Source: Anthoceros angustus
Taxonomy: Eukaryota > Streptophyta > Anthocerotopsida > Anthocerotales > Anthocerotaceae
Direction: 5' to 3'
Assembly (NCBI GenBank): GCA_010909165.1
Contig: MU008176.1
Coordinates: 798,856-862,855 of the forward strand
Length of the DNA: 64,000 nt
The notes below the pieces were generated by a model. That model was not told the DNA's origin and made no database searches. It was given only the letters and a program-made list of their open reading frames with translations. The position numbers and the translations under genes are program-made. Shown here in pieces: positions 34,577 to 46,399 of the stretch. The first letter of the stretch is position 1. The number at the start of each line of letters is the position of its first letter.

Positions 34577-36038
34577 TTAGAACTCCATAGAATTTGGAGA
34601 GGGGCCTATTTTCTCTTGACTCTTTCGCTCCCACCGACTCAAGATCTTATAATCGTTACCGTAAAAATTATAACCATGTGGAGGACAAAGCTCAATATCG
34701 ATCCATCTGGTCCTTGCTTCTAGTTCACTATTGGTCATTTCTTCCAATGAGGTATTGGTCATTTGCACTAATGAACTATTGGTCTGCTCCTGTGAACTGT
34801 TGGTCATTTGCTCCTGTGAACTGTTGGTCATTTGATCGAATGAATTGTTGGTTATTTGTTCCAATAATGAACTTGTGCTCATTTGTTCTAGTGAATTGTA
34901 CTGATCTGAAAGAAGATTCAATTCGTCTAGTGACCTATACTCATCTAAAAGAAAATTTTCCACTTCCACATTACAATCGTCGATATCATTCACCTGAAAC
35001 TGTTGCGACATATTTTTCCTCATTTCTGGGGAATGTTGTAAGACCTTATTTATTACTTCAGAGGTTGACAATGCCATATCATTCCGTGCTTCTAGCAAAC
35101 AGTGGTCCCTCGTTTGATATACATTTGTTGGTGTCTCAATTTGAATATAGTCGAAGCTCTTCTTTGGACTTTTTTCCTCGAGTTGCACATTATTGAATGA
35201 CGCAAATCCTAATTTGTGACTCTCAGCTCCTACTGTTGCAGCAATTGTCTTCTTATTTTTGGACCCTTTTGACGCCCCACCTACAGAGGTTTTGATTCTT
35301 CAAGTTCCACCACCGATCGGCAATGATATTTGTTTTCACTTCTTTCCTATCATACTTGAGTCCATGAAATCTATGTCTAGCACCTTCTTTAGCAAGAGTC
35401 TTCTTATTTTTGACCCTTAGACGCCCCACCAGGTCGAGGCATTGGTCTCTCTTTCTCATTGTTCGCTGAATCGCTCTTCTTTCACACTTACCGCTGCTTT
35501 GAGTCCTTGAAATCTACGCAAGTGGCTTTGAACTTATTTTGATCCTTTTGACGCCCCCAGGTCGAGGCTTTGGTCTTTCTTCCCGCTCAATTGAATCATC
35601 TTCAACTTTTCTCAATATTTTTGTCGGATGTTTTGGATCCTTGAAACTATGTGCGAGTTCCATTGCGATAGAATCTTTATTTTTGGATCCTAAACTTAGA
35701 CTTCTCTGGCGTTGAGGCATGGGTGTGTATTCTTCATCGCTTACATCATCGTCCTCCTCATTTGAATTATCGTTCTTGTCGTTTTGATCATCGTCCTCGT
35801 CACTTGAATAATCATCGTCCTCGTCGATTGAATAATCATCGTCCTTGTCGCTTGAATAATCGTTGTCCTTGTCGCTTAAATAATAATCGTCGTCGTCGCT
35901 CATATCATTGTCCTCATCCCTTGAATAATTATCGTCCATGTTGCTTGAATCATTGTCCTCCTTGGTTGTAATCTGATCATCTTTTAAATTATTTCTCTCT
36001 TTATCTTCTTTGGTGTCTCCCATCTTGAACAAAGACAT
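34577..36038 (-). CDS. acidic AT-hook repeat protein, period 1 (frame-broken)
   Basis: From MSLFKMGDTKEDKERNNLK the frame enters a long acidic region with a ten-residue repeat of the type DDYSSDEDDD, then SLSLGSKNKDS. AT-hook motifs of the type RPRGRPKGSKNK are expected next, but all three hook cores here carry small deletions and the frame shifts. A last open part (35188-34577, 203 aa) has Asn/Gln/Ser-rich tandem units (SSQEQMTN) and ends ARTRWIDIELCPPHGYNFYG. Taken with the period 2 copy, the intact protein would be about 480 aa. AT-hooks bind the minor groove of AT-rich DNA, so a nuclear, DNA-associated role is plausible. No enzyme domain or known family is recognised. It is preceded by the AT-rich sub-repeat module, which would contain its promoter. 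Confidence 0.55.
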
Positions 36039-36104
36039 GACATCACGACATACTCAAATAAAATGGGTGACCATTCTGAAGTTAAGTGAGAACATTGCTT
36101 CAAA

Positions 36105-39100
36105 GCTCCATTGCAACTTCACACTCTATGCTTCCACATCAACTCTATAAACGCCGAATGGTTTAAAGACCTCTGACGCTAAAAAGCATGGCTCCGTATG
36201 CTCACCCAGCTTAAAGCTTTTATGGCCTTCTCAAGAAGGATGTGCGAGCTAGTCTTCTTATATTGCGATAGAAACCTCACATAAAGCAATTGCTAAGTAG
36301 TTTATAAAGCATTAAGTAACATTTTCAACCTAATAAAAGTAAAGTACAATCCTCTAGAAAATACATAGTACGACTAGACATATATACCCATGATTCCAAA
36401 TATATGCCTACTTAAGTGTGTACCGCTATAAGTAACTTTTCTTTTCTACCTTATTACTTATATATGTCTATTGAAGGTTTGTTCTAAAAATATTATCTAC
36501 TAGCTATACTATCTATATAAAATTCCAAAGTTGCTAGCTACATAAATAAAGTTCTCACTTTCTACTGAATTGCTAATGTTAGTTTTGTGAACCCTTTTTT
36601 CGGGAGTGCTTCATATAATTTTGCATATTCTTTCTCCTCATAATTTCTAAGTATCCTTACGATAGGTGAATTTCTTTAAACGATTTGGATAATAATATAG
36701 AGTTCAAAGACAAGAGTGGATGTTGAGATTCAAACTCTACCGTGATATGGAAGGGGTGGTGACTCAAAAGATGGCACTTTTACTCATGCCATGATATAAC
36801 TAACATGATTATGGAAAGTATGTAGAAGTTATGGGAACGTTTAATTGCAGGCCAATAGCAAGTAGATGGAAATTGCACAATTTATATTCTTCACGAGATG
36901 TGAGGATGATTTGAATAATAATATAGAATTCAAAGACAAGAGTGGATGTCGAGATTCAAGTTCTACCACATATGGAAGAGGTGGTTCACGACCAAAAGAT
37001 GGCACTTTTCACTCATGTAGTGGTATAACTAATATGATTATGGAAAGTATGTAGAAGTGGAACGTTAATTGCGTTTGGCCAATAGCAAGTAGATGGAAAT
37101 TGCACAATTCATTCTGCGCCTGGAGATATGAGGACGATTTGAATAATAATAGAGTTCAAAGACAAGAGTGGATCCCAGATTCAAGCTCACCGCATATGGA
37201 AGGGGTGGTGACTTAAAAATGGCACTTTTACTCATGTTGGTATAAAACGTTCTGTAGAAAGGGGTTTCTCTTGAAACCCCTTTTGCACACCGGACGTGGC
37301 CGGACCCCTTGCACTCTGAAAAATCCGCACTATAATCGCCTTTTTGGTATTTCGACATGTCACCCGCAACCTTTTGAATAATTGTTTTGATACGCGTTAT
37401 TTGAGATTGTAGATTGCAAGCACGTGGCAAAACCTAAAGTCCCATTCTTGTTCGGCTTTTTCTTTCGACACAAAATTCAAAACTTATGCGCGCACTTATC
37501 TAACAGCTTCCAACACCGCAATCATTGCCGTGTTGACGATACAAACGCTTAGAGTTTTTAGGGCTTGTGTAATTGGTGTGAAAACTTGTTTTGCACCAAC
37601 CTTTCATTCATACCACTCAATCCTAAGACTATACTCTCGCCCGAATTTTACAGGACTTTGTTTCTTAGACATTGGGACAATAATATCTTCGTTGACTGAT
37701 GCTCTTGATCCTGCTGCAGAGAATGAGAGTGGCATGGTCTGCACTTGAGTTGGGCCCACGCCAAACGCCTCAAGATTCAAAAGATGCAAAAGGTTCTCAC
37801 TACTAGTTCAAAGTTTTAACCACTAGAAAAAGATGAGGCTAAGTAAAGATAAGAACATATCCACATTAGGGAGGTGCAAAAAAGGTTGAAAACGCAAAGG
37901 AACCCTTTAAAACAACAAAATATCAAAAATACCAAAATTCAAAAATATCTTAGGCAAGGCAGACTTGCCTCAAAAATTGGAATTTTTGGGTTTTTAGATT
38001 TTTGCTTTTTCTTTGATGAACCATCTGAATGCACTAGGAGGCATGAACCATATGGGTTCATGCTCCTAGGCCTTCTTGACCTTGGGTGCGTGCAGTGAAC
38101 TGGGCCTGCCCTCGGTGTGTGCACAAGTGCGCACTGGCCCCTTGCCCCTCGTGCACAAGTGCGCAGCCCTTGCCCCTTGGTGCATGCACTTGTTCACCCT
38201 AGCCCCGGCATGTTTGATGATAACCCGATTAGGTCACCACAAAAGAGACTAAACACCGTAAAGGATAAAAGGGGATAGGGTGTTCTTTGTCGCATTAGGC
38301 ATAGGATAGATATATGAGAGCGGTCTAGGTGAACCTCCGCCGATGTCTACTACTTGTTATTATTTTGCCGGGAGTTCCTCGAGATCCTCGACCTCCAAGA
38401 GGACATGTTTCATTAGAAGATCATTTTTCGTTCTTTTGCACAATGCGCACAAGTTTTAAGATAAGATTGTACCGCACTTGTGCCATAGGTCTCCTTGGAA
38501 TACAAAACATAGAGAACTACAAAATGCGTAAGCTACGGCATGACGAAATTCGAACAATGAGGTCAATTTCATCATCACCGACTAAATCGCCATGAACTGA
38601 TTAGAAGGCGCTAGCTCGATGTAAATGACTTGACAGAAGTGGCACCGAGTCGAGAATGCCAAACCGATGGATGAACACCTACAAAAACAACAAAACCAAA
38701 CCAAGTTGAGTTTTCGCAAATAGGGTTGGGTTTTTACCAAAACCCTTTGACAGGAGAAACCCCTTTCTACATGCATTGCTGTATAACTAATATGGTTGTG
38801 GAAAGTATGTAGAAGTTATGGAACGTCTAATTGCAATAGCAAGTAGATTGAATTGCACAATCATATTCTTAAGGCCGGAGATGTGAGGTGTTTAACCCTA
38901 TCCTCTGACTCAAAGAAACACAGCCTTGAGAAAAAAATTCTAAGGATGTAGTGAAGGGATGTCATCCGACAAGACTGCACTATAATGAGTCCCCGACATT
39001 TCTTTTCTTATGCTGAATTTCAGCCTCTTTATAGTATTGAGCATGCTTTGATGTTTCCCACAGCCAGCCCGTTATTACTAACCAACATAGACGCCTAAGA

Positions 39101-39470
39101 TCACCGCTAACTGTAATTTGTACCCTACACAAGTATGGCCACTAGTGCAGCATGACGTGAGCCATGTGTTCAATTGATGGCCCGCGTGCTCGCCCAATCA
39201 TGCATATGCATGTGTGGAAGACCACATGTACACTAACCCCTCTCAAGTGCCTGGATGAACGATTTTTTTGTTTTGGGTGTGTTTGTATAGCAAAGTTCTG
39301 AGAATCGCCGGTAAGGTCTTTTATACGGAATGGTCCTTGGTGATAATAATTTTATTTTTATTTTTTCGGACCTTAGGTTTCACCCTATGTAAGTGAAATA
39401 GAGTCCTTGGGTTTTTGTTGTAGAAATAAGAAAGTGTCTATATATGTTAGGTGCCTACATTGCCCGCTTG
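36105..39470. other. AT-rich module of array period 2
   Basis: Counterpart of 19961-23600. It has three copies of the sub-repeat (starts 36681, 36908, 37135), the minisatellite at about 38100-38200, a fragment of the sub-repeat at about 38780-38890 and the same short minus-strand frame (38582-38776) as period 1. No gene is called. Confidence 0.6.
36681..37250 (+). repeat. 227-bp sub-repeat, three copies
   Basis: Starts at 36681, 36908 and 37135. Same unit as at 20536-21350 but with one copy fewer. Confidence 0.9.
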
Positions 39471-42400
39471 CTAGCCAAGAGGAGGCTGGCCCACCACGGG
39501 GTCAAGAACGGACGCATGCACTGTGGGAGTTTACAACCCTAGTGGCGAGCGGGTTGCTACCGGAGCGCAACCGAGAGGACACCCAAAGACCGCGAGGTCC
39601 CCCTGTGCCAGACGCCGGAGCGGAGCCGCAGCAGCCGGGCGCTGCGATGCAACCGCGCCTGGGCCGAGTCTCTGCTCCTGCAGGAGGCGCGCGGCCAGTA
39701 AGGTGGCGCGGAGGAAGGAAACCAAAGCGCTGGGCGGCAGCGAAGGAGGAAAAGAGGCGCTGAGGCAAGAGCGCGAGGGAGTGGAGGAGACGTGGGTGGT
39801 GTTTTTCTCGACTGGCAGTGGGTTTCTTTCGAGAACAAGGAGAAGATGGAGCCGCGCAAATTTCATGCAGGGCCCAACATGGACCATCGGAAGGTGAGAG
39901 TGCCTGCGTGAGCCGGGTCTGGAATTTATGGAGAAGAAATGGTGTTACGACACCAAAGATTGGTGCAAGAGTGCGCCTGCAATTGAGAACCAGTCGCAAG
40001 AGGGCGACGCGAGGAAGAGGCAAAACTGGATTTGGGGCTCTTTCGAAAAGGTATGGCGAAGCATGAGGATGGAAGCTTGGTAATGAAGAAAGAAGACCGA
40101 GAGCCGCAGCCGGCCATGAAGCCCGGAGAAGTGAGGGTGAATAATGGATGGGTGACTCGCCAACTCGTGTCTGCGCACCGGTGGGATTGGCCAAGTGGAT
40201 TTTGTGTTTCCGTAATGAAGTTGGATCATATGGCGGCGCACTACTCGGTCTTTCATGAGGTGGTTAAAGGTACAAATCGATTGGGGCGGATGATCTTGAA
40301 AGACTGTGAGGAGAGGGCGATTTGCTCTCCCTTCCCTCGGCCCTCCTTGATTTCACCTTTTTCTAATTCATGTTCACAGATTCGGTGTCTAACGAGTTGG
40401 AAGTCGGTCCTTCATAGCCGGAAACCGTGGAACTCAAGGTAGAGGAGGAGGAGGTAAGGAGGATTCCGGAAATTCCAAGAGCTGGGAATGCGCCTCCTAG
40501 AAGATTCGGATGAAGGTGGGGAGGTTTCCAAGGGCAAGAAGCGGAGGGGCGAACGAACGGCTCCAAGAAGGGAAGGACAAAAGCAGAAGAGGAACCCACA
40601 GCCACACCTAGGGTCACCAGTCAAATCGGCAGCAGAACGGGTGAAGGAGGAGAAAATAAAAGGGAAACGACAAGTTGTTCCTCTCAGTGCAGGAGGCCGC
40701 CGCTAGGAGAGATTGGAGCGGATGAGGAAGTAGTGGCAAACCAACCCCTAGAAGAAGAGGGGTTAGTTTCGAGCCAAGTCCGCGACGGAGCTCCGAACAT
40801 TTTTGGCGACATTTCACCGACCCCACCTCAAGTGGAGACAGTGACACCGTCAAGGCGAATTGTTGTGGAGGGAATGGGCACGGGCAGCCCAATTGAATCA
40901 CAGCCCGACCATGGCCATGACGCAGCGTGATCTCCTCGACCAGCCCCATGGCTCTCACCGGCCGAGTAACAGGAAAAGTTGCTCAAAAGTTGGAGAGCCT
41001 AGAAGGCGAGAACAAGGTGGCAGAGAGGAGCGCAGACGGAATGCGAGGCGGCCCTATGCAAGGCATGGGAGCTAAGGGCCATGTCCACCCAACAGAGGCC
41101 TTAGTGAATCAGTCAAGGGGCGACTACAATTGAGGAGCTTCAAGATGAGGTCTCATGAGCCCAGAACAAGTGGAAACAATGGCGCCCGAGAAATTCAAGA
41201 AGTCATGAGAGATACAAGCGAGAGAGATGAAGCTAGGCCGAGTCAAGAGAGAGGTGGCCAAACCAAGAAGGGCAGAGCCACAAAGAACCGCAGAGTCAAG
41301 CCACCACCGGGGAAGCCACCACCACGGTGGCTAAACCACCACCGTCATGGAAGAGGAACCGAGGTGGGGAAGTCACCGGCTGTGAGCGCCGCAGTGGGGA
41401 TACGATCCGGATTCCTAAGGCGCCGCCTGTGATTGTCCACGGGAGGAGAGGTAAGAACCTCAGAGCGAGGGCGACAGTTACGGCCCGGATGAGGATGCTC
41501 ATGTCCTGGCTTCGCATGGTGAGCGGTGCTCACCTAAATGTGTATGTGGTTGTTGGGATGAGGGGCGTAAACTATTGGCTGCACATCTTGACCGCCACTG
41601 CGCTGGTTCTTCCGAACGGGAGCGGGGCCTACCCCCAAGTGGTGATCGAGGAAATGAGCGGCGAGGCAGAGCGTGGAGGGAGGAGCACACTGCAGTGGCT
41701 CACATGAGGAGCGGAATAATGCATAGGGCCTCGACGACGCCCATGGAAGACGCCAAGAAACCGCAGCATGACAAAGGTGGAGGTTTTGGGGAGAATCGCC
41801 GGGATCGCAGGGGTAAGGTGAGAGCGAGAGCGAGGGAACCCCTCCGCTTGGGTGGCTAGGCTGGAATCATGACGCTCACCGATTTTAGAGGAGCGACATC
41901 GCATTGGCGGGTTTTTTTCAAGTTAGAGGATAGGATGTTTGAGGATCCGAGTCAGAGTTACCAAGAATAGGAGCGCCTGGTAGTGGGCCATATTCTATAG
42001 TAATCAAAGGAGGGTGAGCTGGAGACCGAAATGGATGTATAAGAGACCATTTTTGCGCTCTCTTAATGTGACACCACAGTGCCTCGGGTCGAGGTCCCAG
42101 CTCCTCAGAGACAGCTGGCAACGAAAGCGGGGTCACGACTCCCATGCACCGTAGAGCTGCCGAAGGCGCCACACAGCCCAATTCATGTCAAAATTGCCCC
42201 ATTGAGTCAGCACGTTAGTGACAATAGGCACAACCAGGGTGGATGAGGTGGGCGAAATGGAATCCAACCCTCCTCGAGTAGGTGTTGCCGGAGAATCGCT
42301 GTAATCATTCATTGCCACTCTAGGGATGAACTGCAGTGGTAGCATATATGCCATCACTAGGGGTGTACCCACCGCTTCCCCCGAGCCCTGAGTGGCACTG

Positions 42401-43733
42401 GAGTTGTTCTCATTGCGCCGCAGTTGTGTTCATCTGATACCCTCAACACACCCGCCTAGAAGGGAATGGCTGACACCCAGCTACGTTTCCTCCTATCCGG
42501 CTGTGAGTCCGGGTTAGAAGGCATAGGAGCAGCTGCGTGAAGGGGGGCCGGGGCTGCGGCCGGGTCCATAATCGCTGCAGCCAAATTGACATCGGCACCC
42601 AATTGCGAAGATGCTAACTCCGGAGGGGAAGCCAACATCTTGCAGCGGCCACCAGTTGGCTCAGCTGCGCTAAAGATGAAACACGAGGTGGAGGCCGGGC
42701 TCGGGCTGGTGGGGGCAAGGCTGGGGGTGTCCTTGGGGTGTTCGAAGAAGCCGATGTCAAATCTAGCAGAGTAAAGGGATGGCCGATCGGTAGGGGATTC
42801 GGGGGTGGCGATACAGGTGAGGACTTGCGCCACTTGCTGGGCTAAGGGAAGATTGGGTGTGAAAGTAGTGGGGATGGTAGATATGGCAATATTGTTAGCC
42901 TTTGATGGGCAAGAGGGAGTACTTAGAGTGATAGATATGATGGGGTGGGAGTCCTATGCGGGAAGGATGGAGGTTGGGTTTGGATCAGCCCACTCAACCA
43001 TTGGTGTGTCAGCAACCGGGGGGTGAAGAGAAACTACAATGGCGGTGAGTTTGAGGGGGATGGGGAGTGAAGAAGAGGGGGTAGAAGGACCAGTTTGCGT
43101 GATGGGGGACATGCTAGGGGGCGAGCTGTGAGAAGTAGGGTTGGGGAGGGCAAAGGACCAAATTTCAGGACAAGCTTGTGAGCCTTTAGTTTGCTCGGAG
43201 GAGAATTTGGGGTACTGTGGGCCACGGACTCTCCCCTTGGGTAGGAAATGAGCTAGGTTTTGTTTTTTTTCGTAGGCGCGGAGTAGAAAATAAGGCGGAA
43301 AGGGAGAAATAAGGTCGGAGTACTCGGATCAGGCGTGTAGGGCCTGGATCACCTCCCGGAGGGGCCTCGACCGCACTCGGAAGAGCTACGGACTACACTT
43401 GGGAGTGGATGACCGCACCCGAGCGCACTGCAAGTCCGGACTACACTCCAGGCAGACGAGATAAGTACGCCAAGTAAAGTAACTTAGGAGGAGGCGTGTT
43501 TAGGCGAGACGTGGGCCACGTGGAGCCTCCGGGAGGTGAAGCAGGCATGCAAATGGGACTAGACCGTAGGGGTTATAGGCGGTATTCACGCTCGCACATG
43601 CCGCGGAAGGCAGTAGAGCATAGCTGGCGGGCGAAGACCAGTACACGGCGTGGCTAGAAGTAAGCGGCGCGGGCCTCGGCGCTACGAAGACGCGCCCGCC
43701 GCCGACGCCTCGGCCGCGGGCGAAGGTCATTCT
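39470..43733. other. GC-rich coding-like block, period 2
   Basis: Counterpart of 23600-28789 with a single copy of the 1.0-kb segment. The plus-strand frame 40032-40442 (136 codons) includes AHRWDWPSGFCVSVMKLDHM. At 41000-41300 broken frames suggest a coiled coil followed by a basic Pro-rich tail (KPPPRWLNHHRH). The minus strand at 42456-42833 has a Pro/Ala/Ser-rich frame. I cannot name a domain; a decayed retroelement gag or LINE ORF1 is the likeliest origin. Confidence 0.45.
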
Positions 43734-43917
43734 TGTTAGAATGTGAAAAAGGTTCTTGTTAACCTACCAGTTATTATTTAGTTATTTAATATCTTAGTTA
43801 GTGGTGAATGGTCATACCTGCTCACATGAAGTACTTAAGACAATTTTGTATTCAACTTTTAATTAATTGCTTTATTCCTTCTTGCAATTTAACGAGCTTC
43901 CGCTCACAAAAGTTTCA
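43734..43917 (+). repeat. 5' LTR of copia element 2, period 2
   Basis: 184 bp, TGTTAGAATGTG to AAAGTTTCA. It differs from the period 1 copy by a few small indels. Confidence 0.85.
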
Positions 43918-44371
43918 TGGTATCAGAGCACCAGGTGCTCAATGTCTGAATATATGTTAGATCCATTCTTGTCTTTCTATATATTGCAGACTTGCTAGTA
44001 TTCTAGGACCCTAAGGCTTCTAGCGTTACAATGCTTTGCTTATTTAATCTGAATATGTGAAGCAAAAGAGCAATGAGCGGAGGGGCGTGGATTACGAGGA
44101 TCTATTTTATTTCTCTATTCCGATCATCTTAGAGCCCAGGCGGTGAATTAGACAACAAATTCCTCGGATCGGACACTTGAGCAAGTTCCAAGTTCCGGGC
44201 GTCTAGGAGTACACACACAATCGATGTGAAGGATTGTTGTGGTGTCTCTCCCGTCGTCCAGCATTCATCGTTCAAGGGTTTATAATCGCAATCAGCATCG
44301 GACCGAGAATGGTTTGTTGACCATATACGTCTTTGGACAACTTCTAAATTCCGCTTCAATCTACAGAAAAT

Positions 44372-44581
44372 TTGCTGATGAGGGTTTCCACACAATTGGC
44401 TGGTAGGATTACCTCGGTGTATAGAAGACTTCAAGAGATTCAGGCCACGGTAGATGAATTGGTTGTTTCCCTTGAACAATTTAACTCTGGGCGAACTATG
44501 GCCTTCTCTGCGAGAGATCCAATTTCTGCATTGTACTGCCCTAGCCTCAAGCAACGATGTGAGGAGGCTTCCAAGAGGTAG
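44372..44581 (+). CDS. short leader ORF in copia element 2
   Basis: A 69-codon frame, opening MLMRVSTQLAGRITSVYRRL and ending KQRCEEASKR, lies in the leader between the primer binding site and gag. Its heptad-like pattern (VYRRLQEIQATVDELVVSLEQ) suggests a coiled coil. The period 1 counterpart (about 29440-29640) is frame-broken. It may be an upstream exon of gag or a small accessory ORF; no family is recognised. Confidence 0.35.
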   Translation: MLMRVSTQLAGRITSVYRRLQEIQATVDELVVSLEQFNSGRTMAFSARDPISALYCPSLKQRCEEASKR

Positions 44582-45007
44582 CCAGCTGTAATTCTTACGA
44601 GTTGTGGTGCCTCAAGCCATAATTTCGATGATTGCTTGTAGAATTTTCTTTGGATTCTGCAACATCTTTATTCTTGGCTCAAGAGGTGTCACGGGACTTG
44701 GCGGTTGGTGTAGGGAGCCACACGAAAGGTGCCCTAACTTTAGTTTCCACCGTCCTCTTTTTTCGTAACCTAAAAATCACACAAAGTGAAGCGTTATTAG
44801 TTAAGTTCTTGTACCCCTTCCACTCTCCTTGTTTGCTGCCCCCTCTTCATACCTTTGTTATTCTTTTCCAGCCAACATTTTTCCGTTTATATGATATTGG
44901 CGGACTTTAGTGATGACTTAGATGAGGAGGCAGTAGGCGATTTTCTTAACTCGTTAGCCTCTCAGTTTCCTTCCTTCTCTCCACCTATTCCTCCTGTTTT
45001 TATCAAA

Positions 45008-46310
45008 ATGGCTAGAGGAACATCATCTGATGGGGAATTTAAGAAAAGGACAGTTTGATGGCAAACCGCTAGGTATGAGAAGTGTAGCTAGGATGAAGGC
45101 CTTCCTGGATGCACGTGATGTTTGGAAATTTGTGGATGGCTCCATTCCCCAACCAGGAACCGGTGCATTACTTGAAGAGATAGCCAAATTCAACAAAGGC
45201 AACAAAATTGCATTTGCCATTTTGCTATCTGGTTTGGATGAGGCCACTGTGACAGAGGTTGAGTTTCTACCAACTGCAGCCGACGTCTGGAGACAATTGA
45301 AGGACACCTATCAAGTGCAAAACATCCTAACCTTAGTTGCTGCAAGAAATGACTTCTATGGGTTAAGGATGAAGGAAGGAGACACGATAGGAGCGCACAT
45401 CAGCAAATTCAGATACCTCAAGGCGCAGCTCTCCATGCTTGGAAGCAAGCTTGAGGATATTGATGTTGTGGCTCGCTATCCAAACCTTCCTCCCTCCTAT
45501 CGAATTTGTCTCAAGTCAAAATTTCGTTGCGCTCGTATCCGCAGTGAAAGCCGGAACTGCACCACTCTTACCCTCAATGAGCTCATTACGCTCTACATCC
45601 AGAGGAATAGAGTAGGACACGATCTAGTGGCACCGCAAGGGTGCGCACGGATAAGGTCCTTGTTGCATCCAAGGGAAAAGCGTTTGGACAGGGGAGAGAC
45701 AAGGGGAAGAAGAAAAAGTACCCAACACTTGCTCCCGCTGCTGCCAAACGTGAAGGTACATGCAATTGGTGTCAAATTCCAGGTCACTGGGAACGAGATT
45801 GTCGCAAGAAGAAGGCTGATGAGCCACGGAAGGATTCCAAACCTCTAGTTCATGTGGCTTCCAAGGGATCTTCCTCGCAGGCCGCTTCTAAGAGTAGCTT
45901 TTCTGTTCTCACGGTCTGCCTTACTTCTTTTCGTGAAGTCTCCCCACTTTGGTTCATAGACTCTGGGGCTGACCATGTAACAATCGACTCTCTCAACCTT
46001 CCAGTCGGAAGGAAGCAGCTTGGTCTATGTGGGGATTCTCGTGGAGTTGATGTGAAGGGTAGTGGTTCAGTTGACATACCTCTTGCTGATGGTTCACAGT
46101 TGCAATTGCTGGATGTTCTCTTCGTTCCTGGAATGTCGAAGAATTTGCTCTCTATAAGAGCTCTTACACAATCAACTTTGGTTGGGTTCAGATTTGAATT
46201 GAACAACTGCTGCTTGTATAAAATTTCCAGCCCTGATATGTGCATAGCAAGAGGTGTCCTGGTTAATAAACTTTATCAGCTACAAGTGTTGTCCCAAGTT
46301 CAGCGGCTTG
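45008..46310 (+). pseudogene. copia element 2 gag, zinc knuckle and protease
   Basis: The gag start at 45008 (MARGTSSDG) shifts frame almost at once and continues at 45030-45540 with ARMKAFLDARDVWKFVDGSI, LKDTYQVQNILTLVAARNDF and MKEGDTIGAHISKFRYLKAQ, the plant copia gag (UBN2) pattern. Around 45700 the frame changes again to the zinc knuckle CNWCQIPGHWERDC (CX2CX4HX4C) and the aspartic protease, active site WFIDSGADHVTI, followed by VLFVPGMSKNLLSI. Only about three breaks separate this from a continuous gag-protease. Everything downstream of the protease is missing. Confidence 0.87.
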
Positions 46311-46399
46311 CACATTGCTACATCGGCCGTCGATTCTTTGAACTTGGCATGCTTTGGTCATCAACAAGGCAAAATTGAGTTTGATGTCTTCTATAAAAA

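Larger units (their letters stand above)
19961..36104. repeat. large tandem array, period 1 (16.1 kb)
   Basis: It starts with GCTCCATTGCAACTTCAC at 19961; the same sequence starts period 2 at 36105 and, slightly changed, period 3 at 51367. Order of contents: AT-rich part with 232-bp sub-repeats (to about 23600), GC-rich block (to 28789), copia element 2 (28790 to about 31240), gypsy fragment in reverse (about 31280-33090), AT-rich stretch with a 63-codon ORF, acidic AT-hook ORF (34577-36038). It is longer than period 2 because it has one extra 232-bp sub-repeat and an internal tandem duplication of about 1.0 kb. Confidence 0.9.
43734..46370 (+). mobile_element. copia element 2, truncated, period 2 copy (better preserved)
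   Basis: It has a 5' LTR (43734-43917) and a primer binding site with the canonical TGGTATCAGAGCACC at 43918. The leader contains a possible 3' splice-like site (TTATTCTTTTCCAG near 44870). Gag and protease are in good order. After the protease the sequence reaches a region like the start of the GAG-pre-integrase (TSAVDSLNL) and stops at about 46370, where reverse-oriented gypsy sequence begins. No 3' LTR is present. Confidence 0.88.

Noticed and set aside
35723-35971. His/Arg/Asn-rich plus-strand frame of 82 codons
   Set aside because: It is the reverse-strand shadow of the acidic repeat of the AT-hook ORF, which explains its periodicity.
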